Positions 25,281 through 33,272 of a stretch of 64,000 bases of DNA are shown one piece after another. Below the pieces are notes generated by a model, which was not told the origin of the DNA, searched no databases, and was given only the letters and a program-made list of their open reading frames with translations. The stretch lies in the NCBI RefSeq assembly GCF_003600895.1, contig NZ_QYRP01000002.1, positions 62,001 to 126,000 of the forward strand, written 5' to 3'. The position numbers and the translations under genes were made by a program. This stretch comes from Nocardioides cavernaquae. Its GTDB lineage: Bacteria > Actinomycetota > Actinomycetes > Propionibacteriales > Nocardioidaceae. Each line of letters begins with the position of its first letter. Within the stretch, counting starts at the first letter, position 1.

Positions 25281-25517
25281 GTGAGGATCGAGCTCGACTG
25301 CCGCGGGCTGCGCTGCCCCGCACCGGTCATCGCGCTGGCGAAGGCGCTGTCGACTGTCGAACCCGGTGACGAGATCGCGGTTGTGGCCACCGACGTGGCC
25401 GCGCGCGTCGACGTACAGGCCTGGTGCCGGATGCGCGGCCAGGAGTATCTCGGTGAGGAGAAGGCAGAAGACGGCACACCCACCTATGTGGTGCGCCGCC
25501 TTCTCGAGGACGTATAG
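25281..25517 (+). CDS. TusA family sulfurtransferase
   Basis: 78 residues, the standard TusA size. The active motif LRCPAPVIALAKAL carries the single sulfur-accepting Cys, and the rest (VEPGDEIAVVATDVAARVDVQAWCRMRG) follows the family fold. It accepts persulfide sulfur from a desulfurase for use in tRNA thiolation or molybdenum cofactor pathways. Its placement directly after a desulfurase gene makes the donor clear. The gene ends 1 nt before the convergent kinase gene. Confidence 0.92.
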   Translation: MRIELDCRGLRCPAPVIALAKALSTVEPGDEIAVVATDVAARVDVQAWCRMRGQEYLGEEKAEDGTPTYVVRRLLEDV

Positions 25518-25518
25518 A

Positions 25519-26496
25519 TCAGGCCCCGAGGGCTGCCCGGATCTCCTTCTCGGCATCTGCCCCGTAGGTGCCGCCGAGGCGGGTCAGGATCTCGTCGCGG
25601 GTCGCGTCGTACTCCTGGGTGCCGACGGTCTCCACGACGTACGCCGCGACCGTGCAACCGAGCTGCGCCGCACGCTCCCAGCCGAGGCCGCGCGAGAGGG
25701 CCGCGAGCAGTCCGCCCCGGAAAGCGTCGCCGACACCCGTCGGCTCGACCGGCGTGACGCCGTCGACGACGCCCACCTCGAGCAGGTCGCCGTCCCTGGT
25801 TTGCACCCGGACGCCGTCCTTGCCGAGCGTGGTCACCCAGGTGCCGACCTTCGCCAGCACCTCGTCGGCGGACCAGCCGGTCTTGGAGGTGATCAGCTCG
25901 GCCTCGTACTCGTTGGAGATCAGGATGTCCGCCCCCTCGATGAGGGGGCGGATCAGGTCGCCGCCGGCGAAGGCGAGCTGCTGCGAGGGGTCCGCGACGA
26001 AGCGGTAGCCCCGCTGACGGCACTCGTCGGTGTGGCGCAGCATCGCGTCGGGGTCGTTGGCGCCGATGAGGACGAAGGCCGGCTCGCCGACGCGGTCGAC
26101 GATCGGCTTCAGCTCGATCTCGCGGGCCTCACCCATCGCACCGGGGTAGAACGAGGCGATCTGGTTCATCTCGGTGTCGGTCGTGCAGGTGAAGCGCGCC
26201 GTGTGCTGCGTCTCGGAGTAGTGCACCGACGAGCAGTCGACCCCGTGGCGGTCGAGCCAGGAGTGGTACTCGGCGAAGTCCTCGCCGACGGCGCCGACCA
26301 GGATCGGGCGCTCCCCGAGCTTGGCCAGCGAGAAGGCGATGTTGGCGGCCACGCCGCCACGACGGACCTCGAGGTCGGAGGCAAGGAACGAGACCGAGAT
26401 CTTGTCCAGCTTCTCCGCGACGAGGGAGTCCGCGAACTTGCCGGGGAAGGTCATCAGGTGGTCGGTCGCGATCGACCCGGTGATCAGCAGAGACAT
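25519..26496 (-). CDS. PfkB family kinase, probable adenosine kinase
   Basis: 325 residues with the ribokinase fold: N-terminal GSIATDHLMTFPGKF, RRGGVAANIAFSLAKLG (substrate-binding di-Gly) and C-terminal PVEPTGVGDAFRGGLLAAL (anion hole, catalytic Asp). Synteny next to cytochrome oxidase genes and ErpA matches the mycobacterial adenosine kinase AdoK (Rv2202c), which phosphorylates adenosine to AMP. Other PfkB sugars cannot be excluded. The ATG lies 7 nt after TAGTGT. Confidence 0.85.
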   Translation of the reverse strand: MSLLITGSIATDHLMTFPGKFADSLVAEKLDKISVSFLASDLEVRRGGVAANIAFSLAKLGERPILVGAVGEDFAEYHSWLDRHGVDCSSVHYSETQHTARFTCTTDTEMNQIASFYPGAMGEAREIELKPIVDRVGEPAFVLIGANDPDAMLRHTDECRQRGYRFVADPSQQLAFAGGDLIRPLIEGADILISNEYEAELITSKTGWSADEVLAKVGTWVTTLGKDGVRVQTRDGDLLEVGVVDGVTPVEPTGVGDAFRGGLLAALSRGLGWERAAQLGCTVAAYVVETVGTQEYDATRDEILTRLGGTYGADAEKEIRAALGA

Positions 26497-26503
26497 GGCG
26501 CGA

Positions 26504-26509
26504 ACACTA
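26504..26509 (-). promoter_or_regulatory. -10 hexamer of leaderless promoter for the PfkB kinase gene
   Basis: TAGTGT, 7-nt spacer, then the ATG at 26496. Confidence 0.5.
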
Positions 26510-26563
26510 CAGATGCCGAAACGTTACCGATGGGTAGGGCTAGGGCTACTCGTCGGTAGTGCC

Positions 26564-26569
26564 TAGCGT
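26564..26569 (+). promoter_or_regulatory. -10 hexamer of leaderless promoter for the small gene at 26577
   Basis: TAGCGT, 7-nt spacer, then the ATG at 26577. Confidence 0.5.
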
Positions 26570-26576
26570 CGGAGTC

Positions 26577-26795
26577 ATGACCTCAACTCCTGCGCACCTT
26601 GCCTACGACGAAGCCAGCACGCCGGACGAGATGCACGCGGACTGCGAGGCAGCGACCAGCAACATCCACGTGCCGGCGCCCCGACTCGCAAAGACGGTGA
26701 CCACCACCTTGATGGGCGCCCCGAAGCGGGCCGCTGCGCCGGTCATCGCGGTGACCGACCGGCTGGCCAGGCTCGCCGGTTCGATCCTCGACTGA
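26577..26795 (+). CDS. small hypothetical protein
   Basis: 72 residues (MTSTPAHLAYDEASTPDEM...), no signal peptide and no recognised domain. The C-terminal 30 residues are Ala/Val-rich and helical (APVIAVTDRLARLAGSILD), with a basic patch (GAPKRAAAP). Support for it being real: a -10 hexamer at leaderless spacing before ATG 26577 and a good terminator 42 nt after the stop. The start at 26559 was rejected because it would precede that promoter. The function is unknown. Confidence 0.6.
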   Translation: MTSTPAHLAYDEASTPDEMHADCEAATSNIHVPAPRLAKTVTTTLMGAPKRAAAPVIAVTDRLARLAGSILD

Positions 26796-26836
26796 CGCCG
26801 CACAAGCATCGGCCCAGACACGTCGGGCCAGACGAG

Positions 26837-26870
26837 AAAAGGCCCCCACCGATTCGGTGAGGGCCTTTCC
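26837..26870. terminator. bidirectional terminator between convergent genes
   Basis: AAAGGCCCCCACCG (26838-26851) pairs with CGGTGAGGGCCTTT (26855-26868) with one mismatch. A-rich and T-rich flanks on both sides (GAGAAAA, TTTCCTT) suit termination of the small + gene and of transcription past the ErpA stop. Confidence 0.85.
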
Positions 26871-26910
26871 TTGTGCGTCTGACTGTCCGGCCTGGGCCGG
26901 GTGCGTCAGA

Positions 26911-27339
26911 TCAGTGGAACGAGTCGCCGCAGGCGCAGGAGCCGGAAGCGTTGGGGTTGTCGATCGTGAAGCCCTGCTTCTCGATGGTGTCGACGAAGTC
27001 GATCGTCGCGCCGTTGAGGTAGGGAACCGACATGCGGTCGACGACAACGGCAACGCCGTCGAAGTCGGTCACGACGTCGCCGTCGAGGGTCCGCTCGTCG
27101 AAGAAGAGCTGGTAGCGCAGGCCCGAGCAGCCACCAGGCTGGACCGAGATGCGCAGCGCGAGGTCTTCACGACCCTCCTGCTCGAGGAGGCTCTTCACCT
27201 TGCTCGCAGCAAGGGGGCTCAGGTTGACCTGGTCAAGGCGGGTCTCGATGTCCACCGCAACCGATCCACCAACAGAAGCGTTGGTCGTGGTCGTCGGTGC
27301 ATCGTGGCTGTGTCCGCCGCCGCAGCATGCGTCGCCCAT
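26911..27339 (-). CDS. erpA: iron-sulfur cluster insertion protein (ErpA/HesB/IscA family)
   Basis: 142 residues. The A-type carrier domain has the three conserved Cys: GGCSGLRYQLFF and SGSCACGDSFH. It binds an Fe-S cluster and passes it to target proteins. An N-terminal extension of about 35 residues contains MGDACCGGGHSHDAP, a Cys-Cys and His-x-His patch not part of the core family. GAGGAG lies 5 nt before ATG 27339. Synteny with Rv2204c is consistent. NadA, a 4Fe-4S enzyme encoded 3.5 kb away, and the respiratory Rieske protein are possible clients. Confidence 0.92.
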   Translation of the reverse strand: MGDACCGGGHSHDAPTTTTNASVGGSVAVDIETRLDQVNLSPLAASKVKSLLEQEGREDLALRISVQPGGCSGLRYQLFFDERTLDGDVVTDFDGVAVVVDRMSVPYLNGATIDFVDTIEKQGFTIDNPNASGSCACGDSFH

Positions 27340-27411
27340 GGGAACTCCTCAGTCAGTCGTTGATGTACAACGTCTCCAATGGTCGCACACGCGTGGTTAT
27401 TCCCCACATGT

Positions 27412-28497
27412 TCACCGTGACCAGGTGCGGGCGGTCCGCGCGGCGAGCTCGGCCAGGGCACCGGCAGGATCGGCGAGCGCCCGCTCCTCCCCCACCAGCT
27501 CCACCAGCGAGTACGCCGACTCGACGCCGAGTGCGCGCATCTCGCGGGAACCGACATCGACGCGACCCGCCAGCACGATGCACGGGCGGGCAGCGGAACC
27601 CGCCACCAGCGCGACCCCGTACGGGACCTTGCCGGCGCGGGAGGAGAAGTCGAAGGAGCCTTCGCCGGTGATCACCAGGTCCGCCGCAGCTGCCCGGGCA
27701 GGCAGGCCGACCGCATCGGAGACAAGGTCGATGCCGCTCACGCGCGTCGCGCCGAGCAGCAGGAGCGCGTAGCCGAGTCCGCCGGCGGCACCCGCTCCCT
27801 TCTCCAGGGCGAGCCTCCGGTCGGCGATGGCGGCGAAGTCCTGCAGCCACCCGTCGACCACGGGCATCCGGTCCTCGACCAGGCCCTTCTGCGGTCCGAA
27901 CGTCTTCACCGCACCGAAGAGACCGGTCAGCGGGTTGTCGACGTCACTCGCCGCGATCACCCGCACCCCGTCCAGACGCGCGCGGGCCGGCCCCAGGTCG
28001 ACCACCGTCAGGCCGGCCAGCCCGGCCGGACCGCGATCGAGGGGGCAATCAGCCGTGGCACCGAGGGCGGCCAACAGCCCGGCGCCGCCATCCGTCGTAC
28101 CCGAGCCACCGAGGCCGACCACGACGGTGGTCGCGCCCGCATCGGTCGCAGCGAGCAGCAGCTCCCCCACGCCACGGGTGGTCGCTCGCTCCGGATCGGT
28201 GCGCCCCGTCAGGTGCAGTCCACAGGACTGCCCGCTCTCGACGTACGCCGTGTCCCCGACGAGCAGGATCGCCGCGGGCGTCGGCTCACCGAACGGCCCG
28301 CTGACCGTGACCGCGTGCAGCGCGCCGCCGAGCGAGGCCTGGAGGACGTCGAGGAATCCCGGGCCGCCGTCGGCCATCGGCGCCTGCTCGATGATGTCGC
28401 CGGGTGCCGTGCGCGACCATCCCTCGGCGATCGCCGCGGCTGCCTGCACCGCGGTCAGGGTGCCGGCGAACTTGTCGGGAGCCACGAGGACACGCAT
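27412..28497 (-). CDS. glycerate kinase
   Basis: 361 residues from ATG 28497; the longer frame start was dropped because ATG 28497 lies 7 nt after CAGGAT and begins the family sequence MRVLVAPDKFAGTLTA. Family (GarK-type, Rv2205c-like) motifs are MADGGPGFLDVLQASLGG, VVVGLGGSGTTDGGAGLLAALG and ADLVITGEGSFDFSS. It phosphorylates glycerate to phosphoglycerate, linking C3 acid use to glycolysis. Conserved position next to erpA. Confidence 0.92.
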   Translation of the reverse strand: MRVLVAPDKFAGTLTAVQAAAAIAEGWSRTAPGDIIEQAPMADGGPGFLDVLQASLGGALHAVTVSGPFGEPTPAAILLVGDTAYVESGQSCGLHLTGRTDPERATTRGVGELLLAATDAGATTVVVGLGGSGTTDGGAGLLAALGATADCPLDRGPAGLAGLTVVDLGPARARLDGVRVIAASDVDNPLTGLFGAVKTFGPQKGLVEDRMPVVDGWLQDFAAIADRRLALEKGAGAAGGLGYALLLLGATRVSGIDLVSDAVGLPARAAAADLVITGEGSFDFSSRAGKVPYGVALVAGSAARPCIVLAGRVDVGSREMRALGVESAYSLVELVGEERALADPAGALAELAARTARTWSR

Positions 28498-28504
28498 GGC
28501 GACC

Positions 28505-28510
28505 ATCCTG
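28505..28510 (-). promoter_or_regulatory. -10 hexamer of leaderless promoter for the glycerate kinase gene
   Basis: CAGGAT, 7-nt spacer, then the ATG at 28497. Confidence 0.45.
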
Positions 28511-28580
28511 CCCGGGCCTCCGCCTCGTCGGTGCTGCGGGACCTCTCCGGCCGTCGTTCGTTGACTGGTACATGTTGTCC

Positions 28581-30791
28581 ATGTCACACCTCTCGGGCCG
28601 TCGGATCGCGGCAGCAGTCGCAGCCCTCGTCACGCTTGCCGGACCCCTCGCTCTGACCGGAGGTGCCGACGCAGCACCGATGCCGGCGCAGGCAGCCGCA
28701 GCGCTGCCCTCCGGCTGGACGCCCCGACCGGCGACGTACCCGGGCACCGTGGTGAAGGCCAATGTCGCCATCCCGATGTCCGACGGACTCTCGCTGCAGG
28801 GCGACCTCGTGCTCCCGGCCAAGGCCGACGGCACTGCTGCCTCGGGCAAGTTCCCGGTGGTCGTCGAGATCACGGCCTACAACAAGACGGTGATCGCGGG
28901 CGGAGGCGGCGGTCTCGGCGGCGCGGACCTGTCCTACCTGGTCAAGCGGGGCTACGCGTTCCTCATCGTCGACGCACGCGGCACGGGCACCTCGCCGGGC
29001 ACCTGGCAGGTCTTCGGCGAGCGCGAGCAGAAGGACGCCGGCGAGGCAGTGACCTGGGCTGCGAAGCAGTCGTGGAGCGACGGCACCGTCGGCATGGTCG
29101 GCCCGTCCTACATGGGCATCAGCCAGCTCTTCGCCGCGGGCAACCAGCCGCAAGGGCTCAAGGCGATCTTCCCGCAGGTCCCCGGCGCGGACGTCTACCG
29201 CGACATCGTCGCCTCCGGTGGCCAGCTCGACGTCGGCTTCATGCCGCTCTGGCTCGGCCTGGTCAACCTGACCGGCCTCATGCCCACCGGCACACCCGAC
29301 CTCACCGCACTGAGCACCATCCTCGAGCACCTCGCGGGCAGCGGTTCGACCAGCCTCCAGCTCGCTCTCGACGGCGTCCTCGGCGGCGAGAAGGCGTACG
29401 ACGGTCCCTGGTACCGCGAACGCTCCACGCTGCTGCAGTCGGTCCCGAAGATCCAGGTGCCGACCTTCCTGATCGGTGGCGAGTACGACCTCTTCCAGCG
29501 CGGGACGCCGATGATCTTCCAGGCGCTGCAGGAGCGCGGCGTGCCGGTCAAGATGATCCTCGGACCGTGGAACCACCTGCAGGGCAGCTCGGGAGCCGAC
29601 GTCGTCAAGGCCGGCTACGGCACGATCGCCGAGCTCCAGCTGCGCTGGTTCGACCACTACGTGCGCGGTGTTGCCGACCCGGCCCTCGACAGCGACATCC
29701 CCGACTTCACCTACTACGAGCTCGGCTCGGGCAGCTGGGTGAAGCGCAACGGCTACCTGGACGGACAGTCCGCAACGTCGTACCAGCTCTCCGGCAGCGC
29801 GCTGCCGACCCTGCAGAAGGGTTCGCTGACCACCGGGCCCGCTCAGGCCGGAACCGCCGTGGTGCCCCCGCTCCCCGTGTCGGGGCTCTGCACGCGTTCG
29901 TCGTCGCAGTGGACGGCGGGTGTGAGCAGCGTGCTGCTCGGCGAGACCCCCTGCGACACCGACAACCGGCTCAACGACCTCGCCGGCGCTGTCTACGAGA
30001 CGGCTCCGCTGAGCGACGACCTGCGCATGCTCGGACCGATCAACGTGCACCTCAACGCCTCGAGTGCCACCGGCGACGGCATGCTCTCGGTCCACGTGTC
30101 ACGAGTTGCGCCCGACGGCAGGGTCGACCGCCTCACCGGCGGCTGGCAGGTCATCTCGCTCGCGGAGCTCGACGAGGCCCGGTCGACGAAGATCGACGGC
30201 CAGATCGTCCAGCCGTGGCACCCCTTCACCAAGGCGTCGCAGCGGACGCTGCAGCCCGGCGAGATCGCCCCCGTCGACGTCGAGGTCTTCCCGACCGGCG
30301 CCGTGATCCGCAAGGGAGATCGCCTGCGGATCTCGGTGGGCGCGTTCGACGTCCCGCACCTGGCGCCGCACCTTGGCGTGCTCACCAGCGCGGCAAGCGT
30401 GATCACGCTGCACACCTCGCCCTCGAACCCGTCCCGCATCGTGCTGCCGACCGTCAGCGGCACCGGCGCGACAGCCGGTGGTGGCACGACGGCCGCGGGC
30501 ATCGGCGGCGCCGTCACCGACATCACCGGACAGCTTGCCGGCGGCGCCGGCCTCTCGCTCCCGGGACTCGGCGGACTGCTGCCGGCCGGCACCGACCCGA
30601 CGTACGACGCGACAACGGCGGCTGCCGACGCACTGGCCCGCACCGAGTCGGCCGACACCACGGCGGCGCCGGCCACCCAGCCCGTGTCGGCAACCCGGGC
30701 GGTCGCGACGCAGCCGTGGTTGCTCGGCGGGATCGGACTGTTCGTGCTGCTGCTCACCACGACCTGGGTGCGCGCCCGCAAGGTGACCTGA
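28581..30791 (+). CDS. secreted, membrane-anchored CocE/NonD family hydrolase
   Basis: 736 residues from ATG 28581 (or 28572, which adds three). A signal peptide ends near GADAAPMPA. The alpha/beta-hydrolase part has the nucleophile in GMVGPSYMGISQ, an acid in GGEYDLFQRG and His in LGPWNHLQG, followed by the jelly-roll C-domain of X-Pro dipeptidyl-peptidase (S15) type enzymes. A Thr/Ala-rich linker and a C-terminal helix (LLGGIGLFVLLLTTTWVRARKVT) anchor it to the membrane. Substrates of this class are esters or amides, unspecified here. Confidence 0.85.
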   Translation: MSHLSGRRIAAAVAALVTLAGPLALTGGADAAPMPAQAAAALPSGWTPRPATYPGTVVKANVAIPMSDGLSLQGDLVLPAKADGTAASGKFPVVVEITAYNKTVIAGGGGGLGGADLSYLVKRGYAFLIVDARGTGTSPGTWQVFGEREQKDAGEAVTWAAKQSWSDGTVGMVGPSYMGISQLFAAGNQPQGLKAIFPQVPGADVYRDIVASGGQLDVGFMPLWLGLVNLTGLMPTGTPDLTALSTILEHLAGSGSTSLQLALDGVLGGEKAYDGPWYRERSTLLQSVPKIQVPTFLIGGEYDLFQRGTPMIFQALQERGVPVKMILGPWNHLQGSSGADVVKAGYGTIAELQLRWFDHYVRGVADPALDSDIPDFTYYELGSGSWVKRNGYLDGQSATSYQLSGSALPTLQKGSLTTGPAQAGTAVVPPLPVSGLCTRSSSQWTAGVSSVLLGETPCDTDNRLNDLAGAVYETAPLSDDLRMLGPINVHLNASSATGDGMLSVHVSRVAPDGRVDRLTGGWQVISLAELDEARSTKIDGQIVQPWHPFTKASQRTLQPGEIAPVDVEVFPTGAVIRKGDRLRISVGAFDVPHLAPHLGVLTSAASVITLHTSPSNPSRIVLPTVSGTGATAGGGTTAAGIGGAVTDITGQLAGGAGLSLPGLGGLLPAGTDPTYDATTAAADALARTESADTTAAPATQPVSATRAVATQPWLLGGIGLFVLLLTTTWVRARKVT

Positions 30792-30799
30792 CCCGCCAC

Positions 30800-30805
30800 T
30801 AAGAT
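30800..30805 (+). promoter_or_regulatory. -10 hexamer of leaderless promoter for nadA
   Basis: TAAGAT, 6-nt spacer, then the ATG at 30812. Confidence 0.55.
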
Positions 30806-30811
30806 GTAGCC

Positions 30812-31984
30812 ATGACGACTGTCGACCTCCCCCTGCTCCCGCTCGGGCGCGGCAAGGACCTGGATGCCGAGCGCGGCGTCGAGTGCCCCGGCGACCTCCC
30901 GCCGGCCTCCGACCCGGACCTGGTGGCGCGTGCGCGTGCCGCGAAGGAAGCCCTCGGAGCGAAGGTGTTCATCCTCGGACACCACTACCAGCGCGACGAG
31001 GTCATCCAGTTCGCCGACGTCAGCGGTGACTCGTTCAAGCTGGCGCGCGACGCCGCTGCGCGTCCGGAGGCGGAGTTCATCGTCTTCTGCGGCGTGCACT
31101 TCATGGCCGAGTCCGCCGACATCCTGACGTCGCCCTCGCAGAAGGTGATCCTGCCTGACCTGGCCGCCGGTTGCTCGATGGCCGACATGGCCCGCCTGGC
31201 GCAGGTCGAGGACGCGTGGGCCGGGCTCGAGGATGCTGGCGTCGCGGACTCCGTCGTCCCCGTCACCTACATGAACTCCTCGGCCGACATCAAGGCGTTC
31301 ACCGGGCTGCACGGCGGTGCCGTGTGCACCTCGTCCAACGCCGAGGTCGCACTTGAGTGGGCCTTCTCGCAGAAGCCTGACGCGAAGATCCTCTTCCTGC
31401 CCGACGAGCACCTCGGCCGCAACACTGCCGTGCTGAAGATGGGCTTCACCCTCGACGACTGCATCGTGTGGAACCCGCGCCTGCCTCTCGGCGGCAACAC
31501 GATCGAGGCGATCCAGGCCGCGCGCATGATCCTGTGGAAGGGCCACTGCTCCGTGCACGGCCGCTTCTCCCCCGACGTGATCGACGAGCTCCGCTCGAAG
31601 CACGCCGACCTCCAGGTCATCGTGCACCCGGAGTGCCAGCACGAGGTCGTGCTCAAGGCCGACCTGGTCGGCTCGACCGAGTTCATCATCCAGACCATCG
31701 AGGCGGCCCCGCCCGGCTCCACCTGGGCCATCGGCACCGAGCTCAACCTGGTCAAGCGCCTCGCGACCAACCACCCGGACAAGAACATCGTCTTCCTCGA
31801 CCGCAACGTCTGCTACTGCTCGACGATGAACCGCATCGACCTCCCGCACCTGGTGTGGGCGCTCGAGTCGCTCGCCGCGGGCAACGTCGTCAACGTGATC
31901 GAGGTCGACCCCGACACCGAGCACTGGGCCAAGATCGCGCTCGACCGCATGCTGGCGCTGCCCGGCAAATCACACAAGGACTGA
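30812..31984 (+). CDS. nadA: quinolinate synthase
   Basis: 390 residues. It condenses iminoaspartate and dihydroxyacetone phosphate to quinolinate for NAD synthesis, using an oxygen-sensitive 4Fe-4S cluster. Motifs are ILGHHYQRDEVIQFAD, CGVHFMAESADIL, LPDLAAGCSMADM, HPECQHEVV and NVCYCSTMNRIDLPHLVW, with the cluster cysteines in the GC, EC and VCYC contexts. No nadB/nadC follows; a PhnA-like gene is coupled downstream. The Fe-S carrier gene erpA is nearby. Confidence 0.97.
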   Translation: MTTVDLPLLPLGRGKDLDAERGVECPGDLPPASDPDLVARARAAKEALGAKVFILGHHYQRDEVIQFADVSGDSFKLARDAAARPEAEFIVFCGVHFMAESADILTSPSQKVILPDLAAGCSMADMARLAQVEDAWAGLEDAGVADSVVPVTYMNSSADIKAFTGLHGGAVCTSSNAEVALEWAFSQKPDAKILFLPDEHLGRNTAVLKMGFTLDDCIVWNPRLPLGGNTIEAIQAARMILWKGHCSVHGRFSPDVIDELRSKHADLQVIVHPECQHEVVLKADLVGSTEFIIQTIEAAPPGSTWAIGTELNLVKRLATNHPDKNIVFLDRNVCYCSTMNRIDLPHLVWALESLAAGNVVNVIEVDPDTEHWAKIALDRMLALPGKSHKD

Positions 31985-31986
31985 GC

Positions 31987-32337
31987 TTGAGCGACACCCT
32001 TCCTCCGTGCCCGAAGTGTGCCTCCGAGTACACCTACGAGCTCGGTGACCTGATCGTCTGCCCCGAGTGCGCCCACGAGTGGTCGCCCTCCGAGGCTGCC
32101 GAGGCCGCTGAGGCCGCCCAGATCCGCGACGTCAACGGCAACGTGCTGGTCGACGGTGACGACGTCGTGATCGCCAAGGACCTCAAGGTCAAGGGCGCCG
32201 GTGGCGGCACCATCAAGGTCGGCACCAAGGTCCGCAGCATCCGCCTGATCCAAGGCGTCGGCGACCACGACATCGATGCGAAGGTCGACGGGTTCGGCCA
32301 GATGCAGCTCAAGTCGAGCGTGGTGAAGAAGGCCTGA
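31987..32337 (+). CDS. PhnA/YjdM family zinc-ribbon protein
   Basis: 116 residues from TTG 31987; AAGGA lies 6 nt upstream, inside the nadA stop region. N-terminal zinc ribbon CPKCASEY...CPECAHEW, then the PhnA C-domain (GNVLVDGDDVVIAKDLKVKG, HDIDAKVDGFGQMQLKSSVVKKA). Despite the name, YjdM/PhnA proteins are not shown to degrade phosphonates and their role is unclear. It overlaps the downstream permease frame by 4 nt. Confidence 0.9.
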   Translation: MSDTLPPCPKCASEYTYELGDLIVCPECAHEWSPSEAAEAAEAAQIRDVNGNVLVDGDDVVIAKDLKVKGAGGGTIKVGTKVRSIRLIQGVGDHDIDAKVDGFGQMQLKSSVVKKA

Positions 32338-33269
32338 TCGGGGTACTCCAGGGATTCGCCACGCTCGCCGCCGTCATCGGCGTCGGCTTCTTCCTGGCAC
32401 ACCGGCGCATCGTCGACGCCGACGCGTCGAAGGTGCTCTCCACGATCGCCTTCAACGTCGCCAGCCCGGCGCTGGCCCTCACGCTGATCGCCCGCACGGA
32501 CGTCACCCAGGTCCTCTCGCGCCAGCTGCTCGCCATCGTCGTCGGCGTCCTCGTCCCGGTGGCGGTGTATGTCGCGGTCGCGCGGCTGGTCTGGCAGCGC
32601 GGGCTCGGCGACACGGTCATCGGCGCCTTCGCCGCGGCGTACGTGAACGGCGGGAACCTCGGCATCCCGGTGGCGGCGTACGTGCTCGGCAACGCGACGT
32701 ACGTCGTGCCGACGCTGCTGCTGCAGCTGGTCGTGCTGACCCCGTTCGGGCTCATGCTGCTGGACCACGACGCCGCACGCCGGCGCGGCACGGGCGGGAT
32801 CGGCTGGCGACGCGCGCTGGTGCGGCCACTGACCAACCCGTTGACCGTCGCCATGATCATCGGCGTCGTGCTGTCACTGACCGGCACGCCGGTGCCGGCG
32901 GTGGTCGGGGCACCGCTCGAGGTGCTGGCCGCGATGGCGGTGCCGTCGATGCTGCTCTCGTACGGCGTTGCGCTGCGGCTCGGCGGCGGGTTCGGGTCCG
33001 GTGGATCGCGTGCCGAGATCGCACTCTGCTCGGCGCTCCAGCTGGTGGTGCAGCCGCTCGTGGCGACCCTCACCGCGGCGTACCTGCTCGGGCTGGAGGG
33101 CCACGCGCTGTTCGCCGTGGCGATCGTCAGCGCGCTGCCCACTGCGCAGAACGTCTTCACGCACGCGACCCGCTACGGGCGCGGCCAGCTCCTCGCGCGG
33201 GACACGATCCTGGTCACCACCGCGCTGTGCCTGCCGGTGATGCTGGTGATCGCCGCGGTGCTGGGCTAG
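32334..33269 (+). CDS. AEC family (auxin efflux carrier-type) permease
   Basis: Ten hydrophobic helices. Conserved family stretches are AFNVASPALALTLIA, AAYVNGGNLGIPVAAYVLG and ALPTAQNVFTHATRYG. The conventional GTG at 32433 would give 278 residues but removes the first helix. In-frame codons upstream encode the expected start (VLQGFATLAAVIGVGFFLAHRRI), and the only candidate initiator is CTG 32334, overlapping the previous stop as CTGA, giving 311 residues, the family length. Probably exports organic acids or similar solutes; substrate unknown. Confidence 0.8.
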   Translation: MIGVLQGFATLAAVIGVGFFLAHRRIVDADASKVLSTIAFNVASPALALTLIARTDVTQVLSRQLLAIVVGVLVPVAVYVAVARLVWQRGLGDTVIGAFAAAYVNGGNLGIPVAAYVLGNATYVVPTLLLQLVVLTPFGLMLLDHDAARRRGTGGIGWRRALVRPLTNPLTVAMIIGVVLSLTGTPVPAVVGAPLEVLAAMAVPSMLLSYGVALRLGGGFGSGGSRAEIALCSALQLVVQPLVATLTAAYLLGLEGHALFAVAIVSALPTAQNVFTHATRYGRGQLLARDTILVTTALCLPVMLVIAAVLG

Positions 33270-33272
33270 CGG

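Noticed and set aside
28497..28587. Longer glycerate kinase start at 28587
   Set aside because: It would overlap the divergent hydrolase start and precede the -10 at 28505-28510; the family sequence begins at ATG 28497.
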